Notes: generated by a model not told the origin, from the sequence alone. A stretch of 19,383 nucleotides of DNA from Mariaggregatimicrobium sp964498785 (GCA_964498785.1 CAZCJL010000119.1:1-19383), one strand, 5' to 3'. Counted from the first letter of the stretch, positions 1 to 8,634 are shown. Program-made: numbers and translations.

Positions 1-1213
1 GCAAAAGCTCATCGATCTGTTTCTGCTGGGCTTCGATTTGTTCCTGTTGTTCCTGTATGGCACCAACAGCAACGGTAAAAATCATATCATAAGAAAGTGA
101 TTTAAAGTCATCAACGGTTTTTGATTTAACGATGATCTCACCGACCGGTATTGCATCGCCTTTTGTGTAGGTTTGCTCTTTGATATCGTCACCGTTTTTT
201 ACCAGGAGGGTATAAGTTACACCGTCTTCGAAGCTCACTTTGTCGAATGGTTTGAGAACCGGTACTTCACCTTTTCCCGTGTTAACTGCAACAGGAATGA
301 CATCTTCCACTTCCTGGGCTATGAATCCACATTTCACCCGGTTGCCTTGTTCCACTTTATCTATCTTATTATAAGAAACAGGTCTTAACTTGCTTATCAG
401 ATCCAATGAATTATCCAGCTCTGTAATATTCTCTTTCACCCTTTTGTCGGATGTTGCCACAATGGAACCACCTGCCATAATATCATTACTGGCACGTATG
501 GTTACATTAAAAGTGCCAGGATTACTCCAGTAAAGTTGACTATTTGTACCAGAATTAAAGTAGCTTGCTGCGGAACTAATTCCAACAGATCCAGATACAT
601 GCAACGGAGCGTCTGGTGATTCTGTCCCGATACCTACATAGCCATTTGCTTGAATCCGCATACGGTGGGCTCCTCCGACATTAAAAAACAGAAAATCGTT
701 TTCGCGTTCATAGCACATATAATCATTGTCATCAAAACCTAACACTATATCAGCTGTGCTACCTGATATTGTTTGTGTCTGAAAATATGCGGTCTCATCC
801 AGCTGATAAACATCAGCCAGAATATTTCCATTTACATGCAATGGAGCATCCGGCGAAGTTGTCCCAATGCCGACATTGCCCGTATTATAATAAATATCAC
901 TTCCGGTGGTTGTCCATTGCGTAGCACCTGAGGCATTGCCAATTTGCGTCCAGGCAGAGCCGTTATAATAATAATAGCCGGCGGTGGCATCGGTTTGGTA
1001 AACTAAAAGCCCGGTTGCGGGAGAAGTAATTTCTCCTCTTTGAGTTGCTGTCATTCTTGGGGCAAGAAGACCTTTGGTAGTTGAACTTACATCGAGCATG
1101 GCTGAAGCGTTTGCTGCACTGCCATCGGAATTAATTGCAACACTTTGAGCGAACAATGCGTTACTTACCAAAAGCATGGTAATCATTTGAATGATGCATA
1201 CAAATTTTTTCAT
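1..1213 (-). CDS. Secreted fibre-like protein with S74 (tail-fibre/endosialidase) intramolecular chaperone domain, cut by window edge
   Basis: The frame is open for 404 codons from ATG 1213 and runs off the left edge without a stop. GGAG lies 7 nt before the ATG. Residues 1-23 look like a signal peptide (MKKFVCIIQ...ALFAQ). The motif VGIGT(T/E)SPDAPLHV occurs twice, at residues 114 and 193, as in many secreted Bacteroidetes/KSB1 repeat proteins. From about residue 254, TSDKRVKENI followed by a leucine-rich helix and FIAQEVE (297-303) marks a peptidase S74 domain. Ser255 and Lys260 sit in the S-D-x3-K spacing used for self-cleavage in phage endosialidases. The visible end, QEQQEQIEAQQKQIDEL, is a coiled coil, which fits trimerisation. 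Between FIAQEVE and the next S74 helix (LSYDM, 373-377) there are about 68 residues where roughly 20 are usual, so a beta-rich insert is present. No phage genes surround it. A cell-surface trimeric fibre is inferred; the substrate or partner is unknown. Confidence 0.85.
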   Translation of the reverse strand, partial: MKKFVCIIQMITMLLVSNALFAQSVAINSDGSAANASAMLDVSSTTKGLLAPRMTATQRGEITSPATGLLVYQTDATAGYYYYNGSAWTQIGNASGATQWTTTGSDIYYNTGNVGIGTTSPDAPLHVNGNILADVYQLDETAYFQTQTISGSTADIVLGFDDNDYMCYERENDFLFFNVGGAHRMRIQANGYVGIGTESPDAPLHVSGSVGISSAASYFNSGTNSQLYWSNPGTFNVTIRASNDIMAGGSIVATSDKRVKENITELDNSLDLISKLRPVSYNKIDKVEQGNRVKCGFIAQEVEDVIPVAVNTGKGEVPVLKPFDKVSFEDGVTYTLLVKNGDDIKEQTYTKGDAIPVGEIIVKSKTVDDFKSLSYDMIFTVAVGAIQEQQEQIEAQQKQIDELL

Positions 1214-1548
1214 TTTAATTCTCCTTGTTGTTTTTTTGTTTCACGCTTTCGTACCGCAAATAGCTGTATTTCACATGTGCCATTTCATGGTTCTAAGAAT
1301 AATTCGGCGTGCACTCCGACGTATCATTCACGATCCCAACAGTGTCTGAATCTCGCTGGTATGCACGATTTGGGGTTTTTGGTATTTTTCCTTTTTCAGC
1401 TCTTTTGCTTTTTTCGGAGTTTCTTTTTATTTTTTCATAGTTGCTTTCCTTTCGTTTTAGCTGTCAGCTATCAGCTTTTAGTTTTTAGAATTTAGAATTA
1501 ATTTTTTTCTGATAACCGATTACTGGTTTATGCTTTCCCGTCTCCTTT
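1214..1548. other. Intergenic stretch between the LamG remnant and the fibre gene
   Basis: No intact gene is visible. On the minus strand it holds the broken precursor-like frame described at 1293-1438 and, between it and the LamG remnant (about 1456-1500), short imperfect repeats of the types TTCTAAA and AGCTGATAGCTGACAGCT. A plus-strand frame across this stretch is dominated by Phe/Ser from T-rich runs and antiparallel to the fibre-gene start, so I do not take it as a gene. Confidence 0.5.
1293..1438 (-). pseudogene. Possible broken RiPP-like precursor peptide gene
   Basis: Seen: ATG at 1438 has AAAGGA 8 nt upstream. It reads Met-Lys-Lys and meets TAA at 1429-1427. The same frame then stays open to TGA at 1330-1328 and encodes a Lys-rich stretch ending KYQKPQIVHTSEIQTLLG-S. 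The neighbouring frame continues past that TGA as IVNDTSECTPNYS and stops at TAG 1295-1293; restoring one G at the GGG of 1337-1335 would join the two. Alternatively, one extra A in the A-run after the ATG would put the ATG in that second frame for about 48 codons. Known: YxxPx(L/I) is the leader motif bound by PqqD-like RREs in lasso-peptide systems, and Lys-rich leaders with a short Cys/Thr/Ser tail are common in radical SAM peptides. Inference: this is a decayed (or misassembled) precursor for the enzymes encoded at 2671-4829. It is not intact as written and could be chance. Confidence 0.33.
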
Positions 1549-2657
1549 CTATTTCACCAGCAAACACTTTTCCCGCGCCTGAAATCCCCCGGTCTCCATC
1601 CGAATGAAATACACACCGGAACTCGTATTTCCGGCATCCCATTCAATGCGATGAAATCCCGCATTCATCCGGGAATTCACCAGTTCCGCCACCTGCCTGC
1701 CATTAATATCGAAAACACGAATTCGAACGTGCTGGTTCTCCGGTAATGCAAATTTAATTGTGGTTGTTGGATTGAACGGATTGGGATAGGCAGGGAACAG
1801 TTGGTATTTTTCTGGGAGCACTTTTTCATTACATGCGACATCCGTGTACATTTTCGTCTGGGTTTCGAACAAACGCTATCCGGAGAAATCAATTCCAACT
1901 AACAGATAGTTGTAATTTTTCAGCGGTTCGATCGTTTCATCGGAGAACGAATATTCATTCCCGGTGAGCACGCCGCCCTGGGCTGCCAATTCAGGATAAT
2001 CGGCATAGCCGGCAATGAGCTGCCAGTATTCTTCCACATCGCTTCGGCGGTACACTTCAAAACCTGCCAGCCCGGTTTCAATTCCGGTGAGGCTTTTCGT
2101 CATGTTTTCCCGGATTTGGGCAGTTGTGCGGGCAGTGTTCCAGATACGGACTTCATCAATGCTGCCGGAATAATAATATTCCCATTCAGAAAATCTGGCA
2201 ATATGCATCATATCCACTGTCATCCTATTCGTATTCGTCCCGGAGCCATCCGTAATGCCATTTACGTAAAGCTGAACTGCTGTGCTGTTTTTTATACAGC
2301 CACATGTGTCCATTTATCATTATTAATATCCCGTGAACCTGTTACAGCTTGCCACGACCCACCTTGCGTGTGCGAGCCAAATTCTAATTTACCTAGATAG
2401 GTCCGAAACTGAACATTACTGCCATCCGAGCCAGATGAATTCCCCCAACTCACAATGCAATTCACTCCGGAACTTGTGGTTTTGATCCACGCTTCAATGG
2501 TGATAGTTGTATTCAGCCATGCTTGTGATGATGTGCTAAAATATACATGGTCATTGATTCCGTCGAAGGTGAGGGCGTTGTTTTGCGCAAAAACGCCTGA
2601 TGCCGTTAATGCTAGCCAGATCAGGCTAATCATCACGATGAAAATTCCGTGCTTCAT
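1549..2657 (-). pseudogene. Broken LamG-domain secreted protein with type IX (type A) C-terminal sorting domain
   Basis: Three pieces make one protein. Piece 1 (2657-2292) has a signal peptide (MKHGIFIVM...ASGVFAQ) and the first half of a LamG/concanavalin-like domain, ending at DKWTHVAV before TAA. Piece 2 resumes in the next frame with KNSTAVQLYVNG, the expected continuation of LamG, so one base is missing near 2300 (restoring a T to give TAT fixes it). It goes on through DEVRIWNTARTTAQIRENM and a fibronectin-like segment (FEVYRRSD...NYLLVGIDFSG). It then meets TAG (1878-1876), after which the same frame continues directly into YQLFPAYPNPFNPTTTIKF and GVYFIRME, a type A sorting domain ending at 1549. 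The LamG C-terminus passes straight into the fibronectin-like part at TGLAGFEVYR without the usual closing strands, which suggests an internal deletion too. It starts 13 bp after the radical SAM gene with its own GAGAAG site, so it was co-transcribed with it. Sequencing error could explain one lesion, less easily both. Confidence 0.8.
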
Positions 2658-2670
2658 TTTATCTTCTCAA

Positions 2671-3702
2671 TCATATAAAATTTTTGCGCCGTGTTCTGGC
2701 CTGCCGGCAGCATTCATTGGCCGGCTGCGTTATGTCCCCATGTTCTAACAATGCGATGCCGGGACACGGGCTACAGTATTGAATATCGTCACATATAGCA
2801 CAACGTTTTAGATTTGTTAACGTTAATTCACGTATTTCTTTCATAATGGGCGAATTAGTCCAGATTTCCGTCACAGCGCTTGTCCGCACATTTCCGGCGT
2901 TATTCTGAATTCGGAGACAGGGGTAGACATCCCCATACGGTGAAATTGCCATGATCCCTTTTCCTGCATTGCACACCGTTTTATCCAATGGGAGCGTCCT
3001 TGTCTTCCATTCGGGACTGATTTCTCGGAAATACCGTCCCAATTCTTCCTCATTGATTCTGTAATTAAGCGGGATGTCGGAACTATCAAGTTTTGGGAAA
3101 ATAACCGGGTCCGGCCGAAACATGGCGCCAATATCGCGGGCAAAGGTTCGGATCGCTTCCAGTTCATGGATATTCAGGGTCATCACTGGCGATTTGATAT
3201 GGATATTCAACTTGTGGGTTTGTAAGAACCGAATCGCAGCCATGGTTCGCTCAAACGAACCGGGGACAGCAGTAATCGCTTCATGTGTTTTGGCGGATAT
3301 TCCATAGAGGCTTATTTCCACAAATAACGGGCAGAGATCAGCAAGCTGTTTGGCAATGTTCTCATCTATCAGCGTGGCATTTGTAAATATCCTCAGCGCA
3401 AAATCCTTTCTTCGGGCGTAGTGAGCGATTTCAAAAAAATCCTTTCGTAGCAGCGCCTCGCCGCCAGTTAGCGACAAATAAAGCACACCCAGTTCTGCCA
3501 ACTGGTCCAGGATTTCAAATATTTCGTTCGTTGTTAACTCATTTTCAACTTTCTGCGGCACAGTGTAACAGTGAACGCATTTCAAGTTGCAGCGGTACGT
3601 TAATTCCAGATGCGCGTACATGGGAATGTTCTGGGCGCTGGCATTAATTTCGACATCCGTGTATGTATTTGCACGGCGGCCATCATTAGTAACCATGTTC
3701 AC
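2671..3702 (-). CDS. Radical SAM/SPASM peptide-modifying enzyme
   Basis: Residues 31-45 carry HLELTYRCNLKCVHC, the CX3CX2C cluster motif (Cys38, Cys42, Cys45) with the usual aromatic context. LSLTGGEALL (77-86) is the SAM-binding GGE motif. The C-terminus is a SPASM domain: Cys244, Cys262 in the GDVYPCLR turn, then Cys301, Cys304, Cys310, Cys313 and Cys331/332, enough to hold auxiliary Fe-S clusters. The length, 343 aa, is normal for the PqqE/anSME/mycofactocin-maturase type. The start is GTG 3702, with GAGGGAG 6 nt upstream; ATG 3696 would be 12 nt away. It overlaps the PqqD-like gene by 17 bp, so the two are probably translationally coupled. Family knowledge: SPASM enzymes next to a PqqD/RRE protein modify a ribosomal peptide (C-C, C-S or epimerisation chemistry). 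The reaction and substrate here are unknown; the LamG product or the 1293-1438 peptide are candidates only by position. Confidence 0.88.
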   Translation of the reverse strand: MNMVTNDGRRANTYTDVEINASAQNIPMYAHLELTYRCNLKCVHCYTVPQKVENELTTNEIFEILDQLAELGVLYLSLTGGEALLRKDFFEIAHYARRKDFALRIFTNATLIDENIAKQLADLCPLFVEISLYGISAKTHEAITAVPGSFERTMAAIRFLQTHKLNIHIKSPVMTLNIHELEAIRTFARDIGAMFRPDPVIFPKLDSSDIPLNYRINEEELGRYFREISPEWKTRTLPLDKTVCNAGKGIMAISPYGDVYPCLRIQNNAGNVRTSAVTEIWTNSPIMKEIRELTLTNLKRCAICDDIQYCSPCPGIALLEHGDITQPANECCRQARTRRKNFI

Positions 3703-3985
3703 CGTTCGCTCCCTCTAATGTAATCATTTTTTTGCGATTCAATTCCTCGACAAAATAGCAAACGTCTTTTCGAATAACTTCGGGTGCAGCATCAAATTCT
3801 TCCTGAATGTCATGAATGATCAAATCCAGCGACCGGGAACCATCGGCTAATTCCCAAATTCTTGTACCCACTTCATTCAACACATTAATTTCGCTCTGCA
3901 ACGGCTGTACTACAACAGCCTCACCATCAACCACACGCGAAGCAGAGTTCCTGCTGCGTTTCGGGTATTTTTGCAATATGTCCAT
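3686..3985 (-). CDS. PqqD-family peptide chaperone (RiPP recognition element)
   Basis: 99 aa. The start is ATG 3985, chosen because a perfect GGAGG lies 7 nt upstream; a TTG one codon earlier is less likely. The sequence follows the PqqD/RRE fold end to end: a basic N-terminus (QKYPKRSRN), a beta hairpin with DGEAVVVQP, then LNEVGTRIWELADGSRSLD and the helices ending in VCYFVEELNRKKMI. In the family this small winged-helix protein binds the leader of a precursor peptide and presents it to the radical SAM enzyme. The gene begins 59 bp inside the end of the kinase gene and runs 17 bp into the radical SAM gene, so the three products are very likely made together. It is a stand-alone RRE, not fused to the maturase. 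No substrate is defined by the sequence itself. Confidence 0.87.
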   Translation of the reverse strand: MDILQKYPKRSRNSASRVVDGEAVVVQPLQSEINVLNEVGTRIWELADGSRSLDLIIHDIQEEFDAAPEVIRKDVCYFVEELNRKKMITLEGANGEHGY

Positions 3986-4829
3986 CAATTAACCTCCAGA
4001 ATTTATTATCTTTTGTAAAATGGAGTTCATAGCAAGGTATCTCATTGATGATGCGAGTACACATCGTCAATGCAAGTATGGAACCCTCTTTATTATTATT
4101 CACCGGCGGAATATTGGATAACATTTCAGTTATTGCACGGGCTGGTTTCATGTCTCTAATGTATGTCTCACGATCCTGCACGAGTCGATAAAATCCCTTA
4201 ATATTGGCCATTGAATTTGACAACACAAAACCATTTTCTTCATGATTGAATGGCGTTGCATACATCTGAAATGCGGTTTCTCCGGGTTTGATCGCAATCA
4301 AATCATCTCCCAGGACAGCACAATGGCCAGAAAAATTGGTCACCGTAGATTTCCCCACTCCGGATGGTCCGAAAAAAATATAGCCATGTTCATCAGCCAC
4401 CAGTCCGGCGCCATGAAATAAAAGCGTCTCCTCTTTTAATGCGATAACCGCGTAAGAAATTCGCAGGAAATGTTCCAGCCAGGACAATGGATTGTCAGCA
4501 TCGCCAACAAGTTTACCATAACGGCTGTTAACGTCAATATATCCCGTAAAATAATTGGATCTCACAAAGCATGTATTGGCGTCATCAAAATGCTGATGAT
4601 TGAAAAAATTATTGCTTCCATCAGGATTCGGAAAACAGATATCAGGCGCTAAATGAATATCTATTATAATTGACGGCGTAGCAGTGTGGCAACAAAATTT
4701 ATGAAAGCGGGACCTGATATCAGATAATAAATGTTTATGTGTCAGGCGAATACGGATTGAAATGTCCGCGATATTTAAATCGATAGTATCAGGTTCAGTA
4801 TTAAATGTAAAGGATTTGAACAGCATCAT
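3927..4829 (-). CDS. HprK-like P-loop kinase (HPr kinase/phosphorylase-related)
   Basis: 300 aa. GPSGVGKST at residues 154-162 is a Walker A loop, preceded by LLFHGAGLV (136-144) and followed by VLGDDLIAI (172-180), the arrangement of the HPr Ser-kinase C-terminal domain and its relatives. The tail IPCYELHFTKDNKFWRLID matches the usual end of HprK-related proteins found beside PqqD-like proteins. The first ~110 residues are a divergent beta-rich part with no recognisable HprK N-terminal domain. True HprK works on HPr of the PTS, but nothing PTS-like is here. Related kinases sit in lasso-peptide clusters, where they phosphorylate the precursor's terminal serine, and in other PqqD-linked loci of unknown role. 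A role in phosphorylating a peptide substrate is therefore inferred. It starts 7 bp after the peptidase stop, with only a weak AAGG site, so coupling to the upstream gene is likely. The first of two adjacent ATGs is used here. Confidence 0.85.
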   Translation of the reverse strand: MMLFKSFTFNTEPDTIDLNIADISIRIRLTHKHLLSDIRSRFHKFCCHTATPSIIIDIHLAPDICFPNPDGSNNFFNHQHFDDANTCFVRSNYFTGYIDVNSRYGKLVGDADNPLSWLEHFLRISYAVIALKEETLLFHGAGLVADEHGYIFFGPSGVGKSTVTNFSGHCAVLGDDLIAIKPGETAFQMYATPFNHEENGFVLSNSMANIKGFYRLVQDRETYIRDMKPARAITEMLSNIPPVNNNKEGSILALTMCTRIINEIPCYELHFTKDNKFWRLIDGHIAKIPETQQELCFACG

Positions 4830-4836
4830 AACCTTT

Positions 4837-7800
4837 TTATCTCATCACAATAAAGCGTTCAATGTTTTCCGTGACATCGTCGCCACATCGGGCGATGATT
4901 TTATAAAAATACACGCCGTTAGCCAGCGCGTCATTATCCTCATCTTTGCCATCCCAATGGATTTGATTATAGCCAACTGTTCCTGGCACATAATTAATCA
5001 CTTTAATTAATCTTCCGGCAATGGTATAGATTTTTATACTCACATCTGCAACGTTCCCGCTCACAAGATAATATGTAAAGGATGTGCTGTGCTGCATGGG
5101 ATTGGGATAATTTAGCACATTTCGCAGCATTAATTCCGATGTAATATTGAAGCCGATTTCAACCATAGTGGTTTTGAAATTATCATCAACCGGGTGAAGA
5201 TGGCATATTAATTTATGCGGACCATCGGAAAATGAATTTAATGGAATTTTAATTTCAATCTTGTTGGCGGGATTTTCAATTGAATAAATATGGGGATCTA
5301 TTAAATTGTTATCCAGCAACAATCGGGTTCTGCTTTCATTAAGCCCTGTGCCTGAATTCTCAACAATGATTTTAATGGTTCTGGTTGAATTTATAAAATC
5401 ACCATCAAAAAAATCTTTCCCATAAATGTTGTCCCCCATGAAAATCTCATAGCTTAATTCAGCCCCGACATTTGAACAGACATCGTTCGACAGATCAAGA
5501 TGCTGAGCCAATGACGCCTGCCATATCAGATGCTGAAATGTTTCAGCCGTATCCCCCGCTGTTGTAACAACTTTAAAAAGGACAGTATCGCCGGCTGTCG
5601 CCCCCTCAATGGCTTCTGTCTCGATGTTATCAGCCGGCAGTATCAACGGCCCATAATAACCAGGCGTAATAATTTTGAAAAAAGCAATTTGCTGCTCCTG
5701 GTGAATATGAGCGATAACAACTGATCCTATATCAGCATTTTCCCCATCAATAATCACATTGCCTGAAATTCGCGCCTCATCAATTGAAAAATGAGTTCTA
5801 AGCTGCAGTGCCGGATCGCCGAATAAATTATAAAAATCGATATGGTCATAAAAATTTTCACCGGCTTTTAAAATACCAAGTTTTGCTTGTGCGGTTAACG
5901 CGCCAAGCTCATTATTATTATTTTGATAAAGCGTGTGAAAAAATTGTTCGGAAAATGAAAATAAAATCCCGGAAGTTGCAAAACCGCTGGGTGCCAGGCA
6001 TCCGATCATTCCATGTTCGTTATCAATTAATACAGATTCAGCAAGTGAGCGCGGAATTTGAGCGTGATGGAAAAAACCATTTAAGCAACTCAACGAAACC
6101 AAAAATGGCTGCTTTTCATGATTTGTAAATTGCGCAACATCATTTATGGTCAGAAGTTTTTTCTTTGCCAAAAACTCAATTCCCCCATGCCCAAAATAAT
6201 GTGCAACCAAACATCCGGTATTTATTGTATAAAAAATTTCCTGGCGCGCTAACGCTACAGCCTGGAAGTCGTCTAAATATACTTTTTCAACATCAATACC
6301 TTCAGGAACCTGTCTGCTTATTAGTGTGTCAGAATAATCTTTAAATGAATTATTATCATCTTTCTTGTCTGCAAAAAACAACAGCTTTTTATTCCAGTGG
6401 CCATCTACCGGCGTGGTTTCATAAAGGATTATTTTGTTGATGACGACATTCAGTTCATTGGTTGTTCGCACCGGTAGTCTGCCAATGAGCATGTCAGGCA
6501 TATTGTCATCGCCGTTTACGCATACGAACCAGTTATCGCTGGCAGTTTCCGTATTATAATACCGGCTTTCAAAAAGATGGGTCGGAACGAGGTCTGTGTT
6601 TCCTGTTCCCAGGTAATCTTTATAATCATAACTGGCATCCCCAACCAAGAGCACATAAGCTGGCGCGGGTTTCTGCCAGTTAAAATACGCGTAGCTCAAA
6701 AAATCTTTGATAGCTTCAGGATTTTTATTTCCATAATTGAATTCATCGTAAATATCCTGAATATCCACAACCTTAACTCTTAATCCGTACTGCCGGCGGT
6801 GCTGAACCAAAAGCTCAACATCATGGGCAAATTGTTGATGTGTAATTATGATATAATCAGCGCTGTTCGTAACATCGCAAAGTTGGGGCGGATGGTCAGG
6901 TTCAATTCCGGGAGTTTGTAAATAATTTTCACCTGCCACAAAATATTTTTTACTACCTTTCAGGTCGTCCTTAAAATTTATCGTGTAACTATCCCCAACA
7001 TTTTTACCGAGCACGCTAACAATTTTTACAGGATCAGGATTTGTAATATCAAAAACATTGACTTTATCTGAGGAAAAATTGTCAATCTCAAATTGATGTA
7101 TTCCTGTTCCGCTATATTCAAATAAAAAACTATCCTGAGACGCGATATTTTTTTGCCAGTAATTCATTTCAATGTAATTGATAAAAATAATATCCGAAGC
7201 TGCCTCTGTGTCACCCGGCGAATCGATTATGATGGTATTTTGCCCCTCTCGCAGTACATTTTGCCCGATTTCAGCGGTTTTAGAAAAGACGACGCTGCCA
7301 TCCCAAAAATCGTCACATATTTGCTGGTCATTTAAATTAATCAGTGTATGATGATCCGGATTTTGTTCCTGATTCGTATAACCACGACACTCAATTTTAA
7401 ATTGACAGTCCATCGTACCGTTTTGGGAAATATTATTTAACTGAATATTAAACATCAACCTATCCGGGGCAATAATTGCATCCCAGAACCAATGGTCCAC
7501 ACCCTCGCCATTTTCAATACTTGTTGAATAAATTACATTTTTCTCAAAATGCCGGCTTATTTTTGATTCCCGTGTAACTGTGGAAAAGGTCTCAAAATCT
7601 TTGTTTTTCAGTATCATTCGTTTACCAACATCATCATCAAAGCAGAGCCAGTAGACGTTTGTATCAGAATAGTAACTGTTATTTTTACTCGCGTAGAACA
7701 GGATATAGTCATTTTCGTCAAATTGCCCATCGGCTTCTCCATCAATAAAAATGGCTATGGCTTCTCCTTCAAAATAAATATTAATTTTCTCCGGATCGAC

Positions 7801-8634
7801 AGTTGATACATCAATCCCGGAATTGATTAACAACGGTTTATCAATTTTATAGATTCCATTTTTGGAAATTAGCAGCTTAACAGCCTGCTCCGCACTCGTT
7901 GTTAAAAAATGAGCTGGTCCGGATTTCGAGATCTTTCCTGCTGCGGGCTTTGAATCAAGCATCCAGTTTTGAGCCACCGGATAATTGGCTAATGCACAAT
8001 TTAAAACTCCCCTGAAAAGTGATGATTTCTTGGTATCCGATGTTTTGAGTTTTTTTTTATCAATTTTGGGATAATTGATTTTTACTTTCGCATAGCGATA
8101 AAATGTCATCGTGTTGCTGCGTTCATCATATTGAAACGGACTAAACTGCAATGTACACATTATCTGATCCCGCATGATAACAGGATCGCTGCACGCGAAC
8201 GGCTGACCGGGATTCCCGATATCGTCTTCCTGATACTTGTTTTTCCTGGCCTGTAACAGATGTTCAATCGAGCCTGGAATGGTTTTGACTTTTTCGGGAT
8301 TGGCTGCACGTAAATGAATATCTGGAAATTGTTCGTGCTGAATGTCAATAATTTTGATTTCAGGAGTTCTGTCGCACGGCAAACCAAGAAGGATATTAAT
8401 TTGCGACAAGTAAATATCTTTTGAAACTACAACTGGCTTCAGGCCTTTTAGCCGGAAGGTGTCAAATCCATCTTTTCGGGTGTGAATTAGTTGCGAAAGG
8501 TTATACTCAATGACGATATATTCAGTTGTTGATTCAATAATTTTATAAAATGATTGATTATACGGAGAATCATTTTCCGCGTAAAGAAATGAGTCAATTA
8601 AAATTAATAATACGATCGCCAATAATTTTTTCAC
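4837..8634 (-). CDS. Secreted gingipain-type C25 cysteine peptidase with C-terminal sorting domain (PorU-like)
   Basis: 1265 aa; GTG start at 8634 with GGAGG 5 nt upstream. Residues 1-19 form a signal peptide (MKKLLAIVLLILIDSFLYA). An N-terminal propeptide-like half (about 20-590) of beta-rich sequence leads into the C25 domain (about 590-935): ADYIIITHQQF, YVLLVGDASYDY and IGRLPVRT are typical of the family. The catalytic His816 lies in HYFGHGG (812-818) and Cys850 in SLSCLNG; their spacing of 34 is close to that in gingipain R. A FLFGDPALQL-like 'NLFGDPALQLR' closes the domain. The C-terminal ~95 residues (NYPNPM ... HWDGKDEDNDALANGVYFYKI) are a FlgD-like/type A sorting domain. In type IX secretion, PorU is a C25 protein that cleaves sorting domains, and overall layout fits PorU, but a plain secreted protease is equally possible. 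It leads the operon with the kinase, PqqD-like and radical SAM genes, so it might mature their product. Confidence 0.87.
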   Translation of the reverse strand: MKKLLAIVLLILIDSFLYAENDSPYNQSFYKIIESTTEYIVIEYNLSQLIHTRKDGFDTFRLKGLKPVVVSKDIYLSQINILLGLPCDRTPEIKIIDIQHEQFPDIHLRAANPEKVKTIPGSIEHLLQARKNKYQEDDIGNPGQPFACSDPVIMRDQIMCTLQFSPFQYDERSNTMTFYRYAKVKINYPKIDKKKLKTSDTKKSSLFRGVLNCALANYPVAQNWMLDSKPAAGKISKSGPAHFLTTSAEQAVKLLISKNGIYKIDKPLLINSGIDVSTVDPEKINIYFEGEAIAIFIDGEADGQFDENDYILFYASKNNSYYSDTNVYWLCFDDDVGKRMILKNKDFETFSTVTRESKISRHFEKNVIYSTSIENGEGVDHWFWDAIIAPDRLMFNIQLNNISQNGTMDCQFKIECRGYTNQEQNPDHHTLINLNDQQICDDFWDGSVVFSKTAEIGQNVLREGQNTIIIDSPGDTEAASDIIFINYIEMNYWQKNIASQDSFLFEYSGTGIHQFEIDNFSSDKVNVFDITNPDPVKIVSVLGKNVGDSYTINFKDDLKGSKKYFVAGENYLQTPGIEPDHPPQLCDVTNSADYIIITHQQFAHDVELLVQHRRQYGLRVKVVDIQDIYDEFNYGNKNPEAIKDFLSYAYFNWQKPAPAYVLLVGDASYDYKDYLGTGNTDLVPTHLFESRYYNTETASDNWFVCVNGDDNMPDMLIGRLPVRTTNELNVVINKIILYETTPVDGHWNKKLLFFADKKDDNNSFKDYSDTLISRQVPEGIDVEKVYLDDFQAVALARQEIFYTINTGCLVAHYFGHGGIEFLAKKKLLTINDVAQFTNHEKQPFLVSLSCLNGFFHHAQIPRSLAESVLIDNEHGMIGCLAPSGFATSGILFSFSEQFFHTLYQNNNNELGALTAQAKLGILKAGENFYDHIDFYNLFGDPALQLRTHFSIDEARISGNVIIDGENADIGSVVIAHIHQEQQIAFFKIITPGYYGPLILPADNIETEAIEGATAGDTVLFKVVTTAGDTAETFQHLIWQASLAQHLDLSNDVCSNVGAELSYEIFMGDNIYGKDFFDGDFINSTRTIKIIVENSGTGLNESRTRLLLDNNLIDPHIYSIENPANKIEIKIPLNSFSDGPHKLICHLHPVDDNFKTTMVEIGFNITSELMLRNVLNYPNPMQHSTSFTYYLVSGNVADVSIKIYTIAGRLIKVINYVPGTVGYNQIHWDGKDEDNDALANGVYFYKIIARCGDDVTENIERFIVMR

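Noticed and set aside
1145..1495. Plus-strand open frame of 116 codons
   Set aside because: It overlaps the fibre-gene start antisense, has a Phe/Ser-rich composition from T-tracts, no signal or motif, and no ribosome site.
1876..1878. TAG read as an amino acid (pyrrolysine or amber recoding)
   Set aside because: TAG serves as an ordinary terminator for the sulfatase gene, and the same gene already carries a frameshift.
2285..2315. Programmed -1 frameshift at the A-rich run in the LamG gene
   Set aside because: The zero frame reaches TAA before the A AAA AAC heptamer can be read, and the P-site GTA codon has no matching -1 codon; a base deletion explains it better.
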